From: Heminiphilus faecis
GTDB taxonomy: Bacteria > Bacteroidota > Bacteroidia > Bacteroidales > Muribaculaceae
Assembly (NCBI RefSeq): GCF_008728965.1
Contig: NZ_VSMC01000027.1
Span: forward strand, 1-39,745
Direction of reading: 5' to 3'
DNA length: 39,745 nt
The notes under the pieces were generated by a model that saw only the letters and a program-made list of their open reading frames with translations, did no database searches and was not told where the DNA came from. Below, piece after piece: positions 15,349-24,505 of this stretch; within the stretch, counting starts at the first letter, position 1; the number at the start of each line of letters is the position of its first letter. Position numbers and translations under genes: made by a program.

Positions 15349-18209
15349 GGCGTTATGTCATTTGTCAGTATATTAAATTTTATTTGCTGTCGGCTGCTGT
15401 GGTAATCAGTTATTGCATCAAATAATTCCCGGCCATAGCGGTCGGGCTGTCCGTGCACCAGTTCTGTGATTTCGTCGAGCTTTTTGTCCAACAGCTCGTG
15501 AGAGTCTTTGTTGAGCGACATTCTCTTGGATATGCAAAGTGCGTTTACAAGCCACGGGTTGCATAGCCTGTCGGCTTTGTGAGCTGAGAGGGTGGAGTCG
15601 CGTACATGCAGGTCGGCATTTCCGCCGGGATTGCCCACGGTCATAAAACCAAGCCCGTATATAACCATGGCTTCAGCGAAAGCCGGCGTGCTTTTTCCCG
15701 ATATGTTCATTGCGAATGCCACGGAAGAGTCAAGCCATCCGCGCATGCCAAAGTCATATTGCCCTATAATCATGTTTGCAAAACCGATAAGCCGGGCCAC
15801 TTTGGACAGATTGGCGTCATGCCATCCTCGGTTATGTAGTTTGTCAAATAGAAGCTGGAGTGCCGGCAAAATATCATTACGGATGTATTCGTTCAATTCA
15901 TTGCCGGTAAGATTGAAATATGCACTGAAAAGACGCTGCTCGATATCAAGCAGCCTTATTTCATATCCGAGCCGACTATCTTCGCCTACTTCGGGTAAAA
16001 TGTTTTTTAACGTGTCGAGCTCATCAAGCATATCCTCGATGAACAGCCGGCGGAACAGTTCACGGGATATAGCCACTCCTGCCGTGGCCTGCTGCTCCAC
16101 GGTGTCGAAGACTATCGATGCTTTCACTCCTTTTGCCTTGTGAAATTCTCTACGGGCTATGTGACAGTCAATTATCTGCAGAGCGGTTTCGGCCGGTGTC
16201 ATGTCGGCGGTGTAGGTTTTCAGCCTTTCATAGCAGTAGTTGTAGTCATCCATCCGGTCAAGAGTGCGGGCCGTCTCCGACAGTTTTGTGTAGTATTGCT
16301 CCATCTCGGCATCGGTGTGTGGTCGCGAGGTCTTGAAGCCGGTCCATGTAGTCGGGCCGTCGGACATCTTCGCGTCACGGCACGGGTAACGTCTCCAACC
16401 TGATGTCAGATCAGACCGGGACATGGTGTTGACAAAATCCACATCAAGATAAAACGATATGTGTCCCTGTTTTATCTCCTTAATATCGGACTCTTTTTCA
16501 TTGGCTCCTATGTGATTGTCATAAAGATTGAGAAGCATTACGGTAAGTCGCGATAATGATACGTCATTGTCTTTCAGCCACGTGAGTATGCGCATGATAA
16601 TCATGTCGCGGAAATTGGTGTAGTACAGGTCGCGTAGTATTGTTCTTGTCTCATGCAGATTTTCAATGACATAGAGTTTACCTCGTCGTCGGCACAACTC
16701 CAAGATGCGTTCACGTATCATGGCCCATCGCAGTGGTTTCATGTTTGTTAGCGAGAGTATCTCATCCTCGCTCAATCCGGCTTCGCCTACAACGGCAAGT
16801 GCATTTAGCACCCACATCGGTTCCCAGCTTTGTGATCGGTCACTTAGCTCTTCTCTGACATCCGCTGCCAATTTCCAGAATAAGTTGCATTTACCCGAAG
16901 TTTCGACTTCGTTTTCCAGTTTGTCAAACGAGCCGAAACGAACCAGATGATCAAGAAGCAGTTTCAGCTTGTCGAGTTTTGAAGGGTCGTGAGGCAACAA
17001 TTCTCTCAACGACGGGCTAAGTTTCTTGCCGTGCATGGCGAGATAGCGGTCAATCAATGCGTCTATAGAGTTATCAGACAGCTCGGGACATGTGATACAT
17101 TCCGCCGATAACTTCATGATGGTCTCTCCGTATCTCGTAGAAATGAGAACTTTATTTGTAGCCGAAAGTAGGTTGATGTAATCGATAAAGGCCGTGTGTT
17201 CTACTTGGTTCCCGAAGTCGGCATTGTCGACGGTCACTAAAATCCGGTCGGGCGATTTGGTTGAGGATAATTGTCGGTCTACAAAGCGGCGACATTCGTT
17301 TATGACGTCATCGGCATTGCATGTGGCCATGTCAAAGTACACTGCGGGCCGCCCTCCCGCACGTAGTTTGGATACGTAGCTGCACAGCAGCATTGATTTG
17401 CCGCATACGTTGAAGGTCGTATTGCCGTTGGTTGTAGTGTTACGTGCATATATTGCCGCGACGGCCGGCCTGTTGTTGTCCCTAAGCCAATTATTAAGAG
17501 TCGTGTAGACTTCCGGGTCGAAGTCCACCATTTTTGCCAGATTGTCGGCAAGAATGTATTCGTTGCGTCGTAGCTCGTTGTGGTACGGGTCGCTGTATGT
17601 TTCTGGAAACAGGCTGTCGATGCGGGCTACAAGGTCATCATAGATCATGGCACCCAACTCTTCGACGTCGCGATACCTTTTTACCGGGAAGTGAGTCTGC
17701 GAGTCAAGTTTCTGTCGGAGAGCCGTCACTCGGTCATCGCATACACCATTGTCCTTGACGTAGAACCAAGCGTTTACTTTCTCGTCCCGGCGCTCAAGAG
17801 CTCCGTATAGAAACTCCATTTCGGTTATGCTTGTGCCTTTTTTGACCGCATCGTCTATCCACGACGCACGGTCGGCAATCTCATTGTAGTCATTGCCGAA
17901 ATCCTCTACCGCGGGAGCCCAGCCGTAGCGGTTGCCTGTTATGCCTATGAAAAACGGACTGGAACGGTCTATTTCGTCGAAACAGGCCTTGACCACGCCG
18001 TGGGCCTCACTCTCCTCCTTTGTTATGCCCCAGCGCAGGTCTACGGCATGGAATGACAGAGTCCGCCGGCGGGCATATGCTTTCACGGCGGGAAATATCT
18101 GACGGGCGAGGTAGTCGCGCTCCTCGTTCATGTCGTTAAACGTGGACGATACAAACACTCTGATGTCACTGAGCGCTTTGACCTCGTCCAGTTTGCTGAA
18201 TGCCGCCAT
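15345..18209 (-). CDS. DUF4062-STAND NTPase with helical-repeat C-terminus
   Basis: A 954-residue protein. Residues 14-105 are a DUF4062 domain (IRVFVSSTFNDMNEERDYL, FHAVDLRWGIT, FFIGITGNRYGW), which has a TIR-like fold and in eukaryotes occurs in NPHP3/TEP1-like proteins. Residues about 245-480 look like a STAND NTPase: Walker A-like TFNVCGKS (265-272, first Gly replaced by Thr), Walker B-like ILVTVDNAD (323-331) and ISTR (356-359), then a winged-helix-like segment. Residues from about 600 are helical, possibly TPR-like. Bacterial STAND proteins often act as oligomerising sensors in signalling or phage defence. It lies 9 bases after lpxB and overlaps the carbonic anhydrase start by 4 bases, so it is embedded in a housekeeping operon. 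The trigger and effector are unknown. Confidence 0.8.
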   Translation of the reverse strand: MAAFSKLDEVKALSDIRVFVSSTFNDMNEERDYLARQIFPAVKAYARRRTLSFHAVDLRWGITKEESEAHGVVKACFDEIDRSSPFFIGITGNRYGWAPAVEDFGNDYNEIADRASWIDDAVKKGTSITEMEFLYGALERRDEKVNAWFYVKDNGVCDDRVTALRQKLDSQTHFPVKRYRDVEELGAMIYDDLVARIDSLFPETYSDPYHNELRRNEYILADNLAKMVDFDPEVYTTLNNWLRDNNRPAVAAIYARNTTTNGNTTFNVCGKSMLLCSYVSKLRAGGRPAVYFDMATCNADDVINECRRFVDRQLSSTKSPDRILVTVDNADFGNQVEHTAFIDYINLLSATNKVLISTRYGETIMKLSAECITCPELSDNSIDALIDRYLAMHGKKLSPSLRELLPHDPSKLDKLKLLLDHLVRFGSFDKLENEVETSGKCNLFWKLAADVREELSDRSQSWEPMWVLNALAVVGEAGLSEDEILSLTNMKPLRWAMIRERILELCRRRGKLYVIENLHETRTILRDLYYTNFRDMIIMRILTWLKDNDVSLSRLTVMLLNLYDNHIGANEKESDIKEIKQGHISFYLDVDFVNTMSRSDLTSGWRRYPCRDAKMSDGPTTWTGFKTSRPHTDAEMEQYYTKLSETARTLDRMDDYNYCYERLKTYTADMTPAETALQIIDCHIARREFHKAKGVKASIVFDTVEQQATAGVAISRELFRRLFIEDMLDELDTLKNILPEVGEDSRLGYEIRLLDIEQRLFSAYFNLTGNELNEYIRNDILPALQLLFDKLHNRGWHDANLSKVARLIGFANMIIGQYDFGMRGWLDSSVAFAMNISGKSTPAFAEAMVIYGLGFMTVGNPGGNADLHVRDSTLSAHKADRLCNPWLVNALCISKRMSLNKDSHELLDKKLDEITELVHGQPDRYGRELFDAITDYHSSRQQIKFNILTNDITP

Positions 18210-18218
18210 CGGTGTATG

Positions 18219-19352
18219 TTATTTGTCGATAAGGTCGCTGTACAGCAGGCGTGCCGTAGTGGGAGCGGCGAGTGTGTCGCCGAGTATGTCGCGCATGAGG
18301 CGGTAGCCTTCGAGCTGATTGTCGTGGCCGGGACGCCCGTGCAGGATGTCGCCGAGTTCACGGGCCACGGCATCGGGTGTACACAGATGTACGAGCATTT
18401 CCGGTACTATGGCTTTGTCGGCTATGAGGTTGGGTAGCGATACAAACGGTACTTTCAGTATTTTCTCCATGATCTTGTAGGAGAGTTTGACGCCGTTGGC
18501 GCGGTAGCATACCACCTGCGGAGTGTCGAGGAGCGCACACTCCAGTGTGGCTGTGCCCGACGTGACGAGGGCGGCTTCGGCAAAGTGCATCAGCTCAAAT
18601 GTGGCATCGCGCACTATGGGTGTTCCGGGGGTTATGTAGTATCCATAATACTTCAGGTCTATGCCCGGAGCAGCGGCGATGACCGGCTGATAGTCGGGGA
18701 AACGGGCGGCGGCTGTCTCCATAATCATCAGATTGTTCTTGATTTCGCTGCGGCGGCTGCCGGGCACGATGGCTATGATCGGTCTGTCGGGCAGATTATG
18801 GCGCTTCAGAAACTCTTCGCGCGATACAATCGATTTAAGCTTCAGCTCCACCTCTTCCTTGGATGGATTGCCTACGTAGTCAACAGCGTAGTCGTGGCGG
18901 TCGCGGTAAAACGCCACTTCAAACGGGAATATACAGAATACTTTTCTGACATAGCGCTTTATGGCTTTCACACGATGCTCTTTCCACGCCCATACTTTAG
19001 GTGATATGTAGTAGTATACGGGTATGCCGAGCGATACGGCGTATTGGGCCAGTTTGAGATTGAAACTCGGGTAGTCGACAAGTACGAGCGCATCGGGGCG
19101 CGATGCCTTCAATGCGGCTTTGGCTCGCTTGAGATTGGACAGTACTTCCGGCAGATGACGCAACACTTCGCTAAAACCCATGAAAGCCATGTCGCGGTAG
19201 TGAATGACGGGTTCACATCGTGCTTCACGTGCCATGAGGTCGCCTCCGAGAAAGGCGAATTCGGCTTTGTCATCAACTATGTCAATCTCTCGTATGAGCT
19301 GCGATGCGTGCAGGTCGCCCGATGGCTCTCCTGCCGATATAAAGTACTTCAT
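18219..19352 (-). CDS. lpxB: Lipid-A-disaccharide synthase
   Basis: A 377-residue GT19 glycosyltransferase that joins UDP-2,3-diacylglucosamine to lipid X to form the lipid A disaccharide at the inner membrane. Signatures: YFISAGEPSGDLHASQLI at the N-terminus, GGDLM, LVDYPSFNLKLA, YYYISPKVWAWKEHR, FPFEV, YVGNPS, PGSRRSEI and TSGTATLECAL. Length is normal. Its ATG overlaps the ssb stop by one base (TAATG), so the genes are coupled. Its presence confirms a Gram-negative outer membrane with LPS. Confidence 0.95.
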   Translation of the reverse strand: MKYFISAGEPSGDLHASQLIREIDIVDDKAEFAFLGGDLMAREARCEPVIHYRDMAFMGFSEVLRHLPEVLSNLKRAKAALKASRPDALVLVDYPSFNLKLAQYAVSLGIPVYYYISPKVWAWKEHRVKAIKRYVRKVFCIFPFEVAFYRDRHDYAVDYVGNPSKEEVELKLKSIVSREEFLKRHNLPDRPIIAIVPGSRRSEIKNNLMIMETAAARFPDYQPVIAAAPGIDLKYYGYYITPGTPIVRDATFELMHFAEAALVTSGTATLECALLDTPQVVCYRANGVKLSYKIMEKILKVPFVSLPNLIADKAIVPEMLVHLCTPDAVARELGDILHGRPGHDNQLEGYRLMRDILGDTLAAPTTARLLYSDLIDK

Positions 19353-19693
19353 TATTGTGCGGGGCGTGAAAGTATATCAAAATTATCGACGTATATCTCG
19401 GTGACGGTGCGTTTTATCGTATTGCGGTCCTCCCAAGTGCGTGTGCGCAACCGTCCTTCGATATATAGTTTGGTGCCTTTGCGGATGTATTTTTCGGCAG
19501 TTTCCGCCGCCCTGTCCCACATGACTATGCGGTGCCATTCGGTGCGCTCCGGAATTAGCGTGCCAGCCGCATTGGTATAGGCGCGTTCGGTTGTGGCAAG
19601 CGAGAACGAGGCTACCGGACGCGATCCCTCGTTGTATCTGATCTCCGGGTCCTGACCCACGTTTCCTATCAAAATCACTTTGTTTACCGACAT
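19352..19693 (-). CDS. ssb: Single-stranded DNA-binding protein, short form without acidic tail
   Basis: A 113-residue OB-fold protein with the family's features: VNKVILIGNVGQDPEIRY, ASFSLATTERAY, TEWHRIVMW, AEKYIRKGTKLYIEGRLRTR and a closing TVTEIYVDNFDIL. It ends right after the OB fold (SRPAQ) and lacks the disordered linker and acidic DDDIPF-type tip that recruits replication and repair partners in standard SSB. It therefore may be a second, specialised SSB that coats single-stranded DNA without recruiting those partners, or a helper to a full-length SSB elsewhere. It lies 31 bases after proC and overlaps lpxB by one base. Confidence 0.9.
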   Translation of the reverse strand: MSVNKVILIGNVGQDPEIRYNEGSRPVASFSLATTERAYTNAAGTLIPERTEWHRIVMWDRAAETAEKYIRKGTKLYIEGRLRTRTWEDRNTIKRTVTEIYVDNFDILSRPAQ

Positions 19694-19724
19694 ATTCTTC
19701 AGTTTAACGGTTTGACTCGGTCGA

Positions 19725-20516
19725 TTATCGGCATGAGGCTTTGAGCCCCTCGACCACAGATGTCGTAAAGCCGTGGGCCTCCATGGTGTTAAGACCCTTT
19801 ATGGTGATGCCGCCGGGGGTGGTTACTTTGTCTATTTCCGTCTCCGGGTTGTTGCCGGTAGCTTCCAGCAATGCTACCGCACCCTTAAGTGTGGCAAGTA
19901 TGTATTCGCGTGCTTTGTCAGGATATAGACCGAGTTCTACGGCTCCTTCTGTGGCCGCCCTTACATAGCGCATGGCATAGGCTATGCCGCACGAGCACAA
20001 CGCGGTCGCTGCGCCCATAAGACGCTCTTCTATGACTGCAGTAGCGCCGAGCCGGTCAAATATGCCGACAACTTTGTCAACGCACTCTGCTCCGGCGTCG
20101 TTATGGCACACGAATGTCATGCTTTCACCTACCGACATGGCGGTGTTGGGTATGACGCGAAACAGAGAACGGTCGGTAGAGTAGCGACGCAACATATCGG
20201 ACATGTCGTCAAGTGATATGCCTGCTGCCAATGATACTATACTTTGGCTGCGGAAGGCTATGTAAGGAGCTATCTCGTCAAGTACGGAGGGAAGCACCCA
20301 CGGTTTTACCGCAAGTATTATGACCTCTGCATCTTTTATAGCCGCTTTGTTGTCTGTGAATGTAGATATGCCCGGACATTCTTCGGCCAAGGCATCGACA
20401 GTATTCTGACGAGGGCTCGACAGTGCTATGTCGGCAGGTGTGATGCCGGTCGAGGCGGCAAGTCCGCGCACTATCGCCCCGCCCATGTTGCCGCCTCCTA
20501 TTATTGCTATCTTCAT
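19725..20516 (-). CDS. proC: Pyrroline-5-carboxylate reductase
   Basis: A 263-residue cytosolic enzyme that makes L-proline from pyrroline-5-carboxylate with NAD(P)H. The N-terminal Rossmann fold starts KIAIIGGGNMGGAI; the family signature is in the C-terminal helical domain (TTPGGITIKGLNTMEAHG), and RVIPNTAMSVGESM is diagnostic. It follows argD by 6 bases, tying proline synthesis to the arginine operon, as both share glutamate-derived intermediates. Confidence 0.95.
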   Translation of the reverse strand: MKIAIIGGGNMGGAIVRGLAASTGITPADIALSSPRQNTVDALAEECPGISTFTDNKAAIKDAEVIILAVKPWVLPSVLDEIAPYIAFRSQSIVSLAAGISLDDMSDMLRRYSTDRSLFRVIPNTAMSVGESMTFVCHNDAGAECVDKVVGIFDRLGATAVIEERLMGAATALCSCGIAYAMRYVRAATEGAVELGLYPDKAREYILATLKGAVALLEATGNNPETEIDKVTTPGGITIKGLNTMEAHGFTTSVVEGLKASCR

Positions 20517-20522
20517 CTTACA

Positions 20523-21656
20523 TCAGACCTTTTCGGTCAACAAACGGGTAAAACGGGTTATGAATTCCTCTGCTTCTGCTATCGTCAGACAGAGCGGTGG
20601 CAGCAGTCTTATGATATTGGTGCCTGCTGCGCCTGTAAACACATGCTCTTCTTCGATGAGGCGACGGCGCAGTTCTTTGGCAGGGTATTCCATTTCGATG
20701 CCTATCATGAGTCCGCGTCCGCGTACTTCCTTTATGCCGGGGAGTCCTTGAAGCTGTGACAGCAGGTAAGAGCCTACGAGAGCGGCATTGTCGACAAGAC
20801 CTTCGTTTTCAAATACGTCAAGTACGGCTATCGCCGTTGCGCAGGCAAGGTGATTGCCGCCGAAAGTCGTACCGAGCTGTCCGTAGCTTGGGGTGAATTC
20901 GGGGCTTATGAGCACTCCGCCCATAGGGAAGCCGTTGGCTATGCCTTTGGCTACCGTGATGATGTCGGGGCGTATGCCGGAGTACTGATGTGCGAAGAAA
21001 CGTCCGGTACGTCCGTATCCCGACTGTATTTCGTCAAGAATAAGCACTGCTCCGTAGCGGTCGCACTCCTCACGCAGCAGACGCAGGAAGTCATCCGATG
21101 GTATGCGTATGCCGCCGACGCCCTGAATGCCTTCTATTATTACCGCACATACGTCGCCTTTGGATAGTTCGTGGGCTACGGCCTCGATGTCGCCGAGCGA
21201 AAGGAACGTGACGTGGCCGTTATCGTTTATAGGCGACACTATCTTGGGGTTGTCGGTCACTTCGACAGCAGCCGATGTACGACCGTGAAACGACTTTCCG
21301 AAAGCTATGACGCGTGACTTGCCCGTATGGAACGATGCCAGTTTGAGCGCATTCTCATTGGCTTCGGCGCCCGAGTTTACGAGAAACAGCTGATAATCGT
21401 CATATCCCGATACTTTGCCGAGCTTTTCGGCAAGACGCTTCTGTAGCGGATTTATCACCGAGTTGGAGTAAAACATCAGCCGCGATGCCTGCTCGTCGAT
21501 GGCTTTAACCACTACCGGATGTGAATGCCCGACAGAGATTACGGCATGACCTCCGTACAGGTCAAGATACTCGGTGGCGTTGTTGTCGTATACGTGGCAG
21601 CCCTTGCCCGATACAATCTCTATGTCAAAAAGCGGATATACGTCAAATAATTTCAT
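20523..21656 (-). CDS. argD: N-acylornithine aminotransferase
   Basis: A 377-residue class-III PLP aminotransferase. Visible are the GGHAVISVGHSHP segment, LVNSGAEANENALKLA, FHGRT, the LILDEIQSGYGRTG motif with the cofactor-binding Asp, the PLP lysine in TVAKGIANGFPMGG and the phosphate-binding GTTFGGNHLACA. It transfers the amino group of glutamate to the N-acyl glutamate semialdehyde. In Bacteroides fragilis the arginine pathway is known to use N-succinyl intermediates, so the substrate here may be N-succinyl rather than N-acetyl; the sequence alone does not decide. Confidence 0.92.
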   Translation of the reverse strand: MKLFDVYPLFDIEIVSGKGCHVYDNNATEYLDLYGGHAVISVGHSHPVVVKAIDEQASRLMFYSNSVINPLQKRLAEKLGKVSGYDDYQLFLVNSGAEANENALKLASFHTGKSRVIAFGKSFHGRTSAAVEVTDNPKIVSPINDNGHVTFLSLGDIEAVAHELSKGDVCAVIIEGIQGVGGIRIPSDDFLRLLREECDRYGAVLILDEIQSGYGRTGRFFAHQYSGIRPDIITVAKGIANGFPMGGVLISPEFTPSYGQLGTTFGGNHLACATAIAVLDVFENEGLVDNAALVGSYLLSQLQGLPGIKEVRGRGLMIGIEMEYPAKELRRRLIEEEHVFTGAAGTNIIRLLPPLCLTIAEAEEFITRFTRLLTEKV

Positions 21657-21677
21657 GTCAAAACAATGTTTAAACGT

Positions 21678-22649
21678 TTAAAAAGCCGACGGCTTCAACT
21701 GTAAGCCTACGCGCTCGTGCAGCCCGAAAAGCAGGTTCATGTTGTGTACAGCCTGTCCCGACGCGCCTTTGACAAGATTGTCTATAACCGAGGTTATGAG
21801 CAGTTTGCCGTCCACCTTTTCAAGATGCAGTATGCACTTGTTGGTGTTGACAACATCTTTCAGGTCGGGAGCCTTGTCGGTGACAAATGTGAAGTTATGG
21901 TCAGAATAATAGTCTTCATACAGGGCTTTGATCTGGTCTATGTCAACCGGGCAGTCAAGGTATATTATGGCCATGATGCCGCGGGCAAAACATCCGCGCA
22001 CGGGTATGAAGTTTATATCGGCCTTGAAGCTCGATTGCAGGCTTGACAGAGACTGTCGTATCTCGGCCAGATGCTGGTGCTTGAACGGTTTGTAAATCGA
22101 CACGTTGTTGTTGCGCCATGAGAAGTGGCTTGTGGCCGACGGTTTTACTCCTGCGCCCGTAGAACCGGTTATGGCTGTGACATGTATGTCGCTGTTGAGC
22201 AGGAGGTTTTTGGCAAGAGGCAGCAGTGCGAGCTGTATGGCGGTGGCGAAGCATCCGGGATTGGCTACTCGGGTGGCGCCGCGCACTATGCGCTTGCGGT
22301 TGAGCTCGGGCAGTCCGTAGACAAAGTCGTGGGTGCCGTCCTCGATGCGGTAGTCGGTCGACAGGTCGATTATTTTGAGGTTTTCCGGTACGTCGTGGCT
22401 GTCCATGAACTTGCGGGTGTCGCCGTGTGGCGTGCAACAGAACAGCAGGTCTATATCGTCAAGAGCCGGAGTGTCGGTGAACGTCATGTCAATTTCGCCG
22501 ATAAGCCCTTGGTGAACGCTGCTTACCGGATTGCCGGCATTGCTGGAGCTGTGTATCCACTTTATCTCTGCATCGGGGTGATTGACGAGCAGTCGCAACA
22601 GTTCGCCGGCGGTATATCCCGCTCCTCCTATAATACCGATTTTTATCAT
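21678..22649 (-). CDS. argC: N-acyl-gamma-glutamyl-phosphate reductase
   Basis: A 323-residue NADPH-dependent reductase of the arginine pathway. The Rossmann start IGIIGGAGYTAGELLRLL and the catalytic-Cys signature VANPGCFATAIQLALLPL are intact, as are FIPVRGCFARGI and SGQAVHNMNLL near the C-terminus. It reduces N-acyl-glutamyl-5-phosphate to the semialdehyde. The start overlaps the argG stop by 4 bases (ATGA). Confidence 0.94.
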   Translation of the reverse strand: MIKIGIIGGAGYTAGELLRLLVNHPDAEIKWIHSSSNAGNPVSSVHQGLIGEIDMTFTDTPALDDIDLLFCCTPHGDTRKFMDSHDVPENLKIIDLSTDYRIEDGTHDFVYGLPELNRKRIVRGATRVANPGCFATAIQLALLPLAKNLLLNSDIHVTAITGSTGAGVKPSATSHFSWRNNNVSIYKPFKHQHLAEIRQSLSSLQSSFKADINFIPVRGCFARGIMAIIYLDCPVDIDQIKALYEDYYSDHNFTFVTDKAPDLKDVVNTNKCILHLEKVDGKLLITSVIDNLVKGASGQAVHNMNLLFGLHERVGLQLKPSAF

Positions 22650-23863
22650 GCCTCTTCTGATTTGTTGTTACGCTCTTGCACGGAATAGTATATCTTCATC
22701 TGGTTGCCGAGTATCTTGGTGAAGCCTTTGACGTCATCGGCAGTCCATCCCTTGCTTATCTCGCCGTATTCGCCGAATGAGGTCTTCATCAGGTCGAAGT
22801 CGCTCTCCACGCCTACGGTGATGAAACGATAGGGTTTCAGATCTATCAGCACGCGTCCGGTGACGTTGCGCTGCGATGATTCGAGGAACTTCTCTATATC
22901 GCGCATTACGGGCTCAAGATACTGTGCTTCATGCAGGAACATGCCGTACCAAGTGCCGAGCTGGTCTTTCCAGTATTGCTGCCACTTTGTGAGAGTGTGC
23001 TTCTCAAGCATCTTGTGAGCGGCGAGTATGACCATAGGTGCGCCGGCCTCGAAGCCTACGCGACCTTTTATGCCGATAATAGTATCGCCGATGTGCATGT
23101 CGCGTCCTACGGCATAGGGAGCCACAAGTTCTTCGATCTTCTGTATGGCTTTCACCTTGTCGGAGAATGGCTCGCCGTTTATTGCTGCTATCTCGCCTTC
23201 TTTGAAGTCTATAGTAAGACGGCTGTCGGCTGTGGCAGTCATCTGGGTCGGATATGCTTCTTCGGGCAGGGTCTCGTTGCTGTGGAGGGTTTCTTTACCT
23301 CCGACCGAAGTACCCCAGAGGCCTTTGTTGATCGAGTATTCGAGTTTCTTGAAGTCGGCCACGTAGCCGTGCTTCTTAAGATACTCTATCTCATACTCGC
23401 GGGTTAGGTTCATATCGCGGGTGGGAGTGATGATTTCGATTTCAGGAGCGAGTATCTGGAATGTAAGGTCGAAGCGTACCTGATCGTTGCCTGCGCTTGT
23501 GCTGCCGTGGGCCACGTATTTGGCTCCTATGGACTTAGCGTAGTTTATGATGGCTATGGCCTGAAATATACGTTCCGAGCTTACCGAGATGGGGTAGGTG
23601 CCGTTGCGGAGCACGTTGCCGAAAATCATATATTTGATGCTCTTGTCATAATACTCCTGCGTTATATCGAGTGTGGCGTGCCCCTTGGCTCCGAGGTCGA
23701 GCGCGCGTTTTTCGATAGCTTTCAGCTCGGCTGGTGAGAACCCGCCTGTGTTGGCGATAGCCGTGTACACTTCATAGCCACAGTCTTCAGAGAGATATTT
23801 TACTGCAAATGATGTATCGAGACCTCCACTGAAGGCGAGGACTACCTTTTTCTTATCTTCCAT
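22646..23863 (-). CDS. argG: Argininosuccinate synthase
   Basis: A 405-residue enzyme that condenses citrulline and aspartate with ATP in the penultimate step of arginine synthesis. The PP-loop KVVLAFSGGLDTSFAVKYL opens the protein; AHGSTSAGNDQVRFDL and EYEIEYLKKHG follow. The ATG at 23863 is chosen over a TTG three codons upstream. It lies about 45 bases after the GNAT gene and overlaps argC by 4 bases. Confidence 0.94.
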   Translation of the reverse strand: MEDKKKVVLAFSGGLDTSFAVKYLSEDCGYEVYTAIANTGGFSPAELKAIEKRALDLGAKGHATLDITQEYYDKSIKYMIFGNVLRNGTYPISVSSERIFQAIAIINYAKSIGAKYVAHGSTSAGNDQVRFDLTFQILAPEIEIITPTRDMNLTREYEIEYLKKHGYVADFKKLEYSINKGLWGTSVGGKETLHSNETLPEEAYPTQMTATADSRLTIDFKEGEIAAINGEPFSDKVKAIQKIEELVAPYAVGRDMHIGDTIIGIKGRVGFEAGAPMVILAAHKMLEKHTLTKWQQYWKDQLGTWYGMFLHEAQYLEPVMRDIEKFLESSQRNVTGRVLIDLKPYRFITVGVESDFDLMKTSFGEYGEISKGWTADDVKGFTKILGNQMKIYYSVQERNNKSEEA

Positions 23864-23908
23864 ATCAGTCAATTAATTTATGAGGTGAGAATAAGTTGAG
23901 TTATATGA

Positions 23909-24472
23909 TTAGTTTTCGTGTTGATGATACTCTTCCGAGGGGTCATAGAGCAATCCTGTGCAAAGACACTTGTGACCGCCGTTGCGCTGCAGGATGTCAA
24001 AGTTAACGCAGCTCTCGCATCCGCGCCAGAAGGCGGGGTCGGTAGTGAGCTGGTCAAATGTCACAGGGCGGTATCCGAGGTCATGGTTCATCTTCATGAC
24101 TGCGGCTCCGGTAGTAAGCGAGAATATCTTTGCTTGCGGAAACATTTCTCGCGACAGCCTGAATATGCGCTGTTTTATACGGGAGGCGAGGCCTATGCCG
24201 CGAAACTTGTCAGCAACGATAAGTCCCGAGTTTGCCACAAACTCTTTGTTACTCCAGCTTTCGATATAGCTGAACCCGGCAAATTCGCCATCACACAGAG
24301 CCACGACGGCTTTGTGTTCGAGCATTTTCTGTTTGACATACTCCGGAGAGCGTTTGGCAATGCCGGTGCCGCGTACCTTGGCGGCGCGGTTGATCGTGTC
24401 AAGTATTTCGTCAACATACTTGACATGCTCGTCGGAAGCGACGACAACTTCAATTTTTGAAGGATCTACCAT
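23909..24472 (-). CDS. GNAT-family N-acyltransferase of the arginine operon
   Basis: A 187-residue acyltransferase. The GNAT core is visible: GFSYIESWSN (strand 4 area), SGLIVADKFRGIGLASRIKQ with the acyl-CoA pyrophosphate loop RGIGLA, and a later FSLTTGAAVMKMNHDLGYRP. The C-terminal tail has four clustered Cys (CESCVNF and HKCLCTG) that could bind a metal. It sits between argR and argG, where the first committed step, N-acylation of glutamate, is expected. It is a good candidate for the N-acetyl- or N-succinyl-glutamate synthase; no classical argA or argJ was seen. Substrate is inference. Confidence 0.8.
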   Translation of the reverse strand: MVDPSKIEVVVASDEHVKYVDEILDTINRAAKVRGTGIAKRSPEYVKQKMLEHKAVVALCDGEFAGFSYIESWSNKEFVANSGLIVADKFRGIGLASRIKQRIFRLSREMFPQAKIFSLTTGAAVMKMNHDLGYRPVTFDQLTTDPAFWRGCESCVNFDILQRNGGHKCLCTGLLYDPSEEYHQHEN

Positions 24473-24505
24473 TTCTTAAATTATGTATAATGCTTAATGA
24501 TTTGT

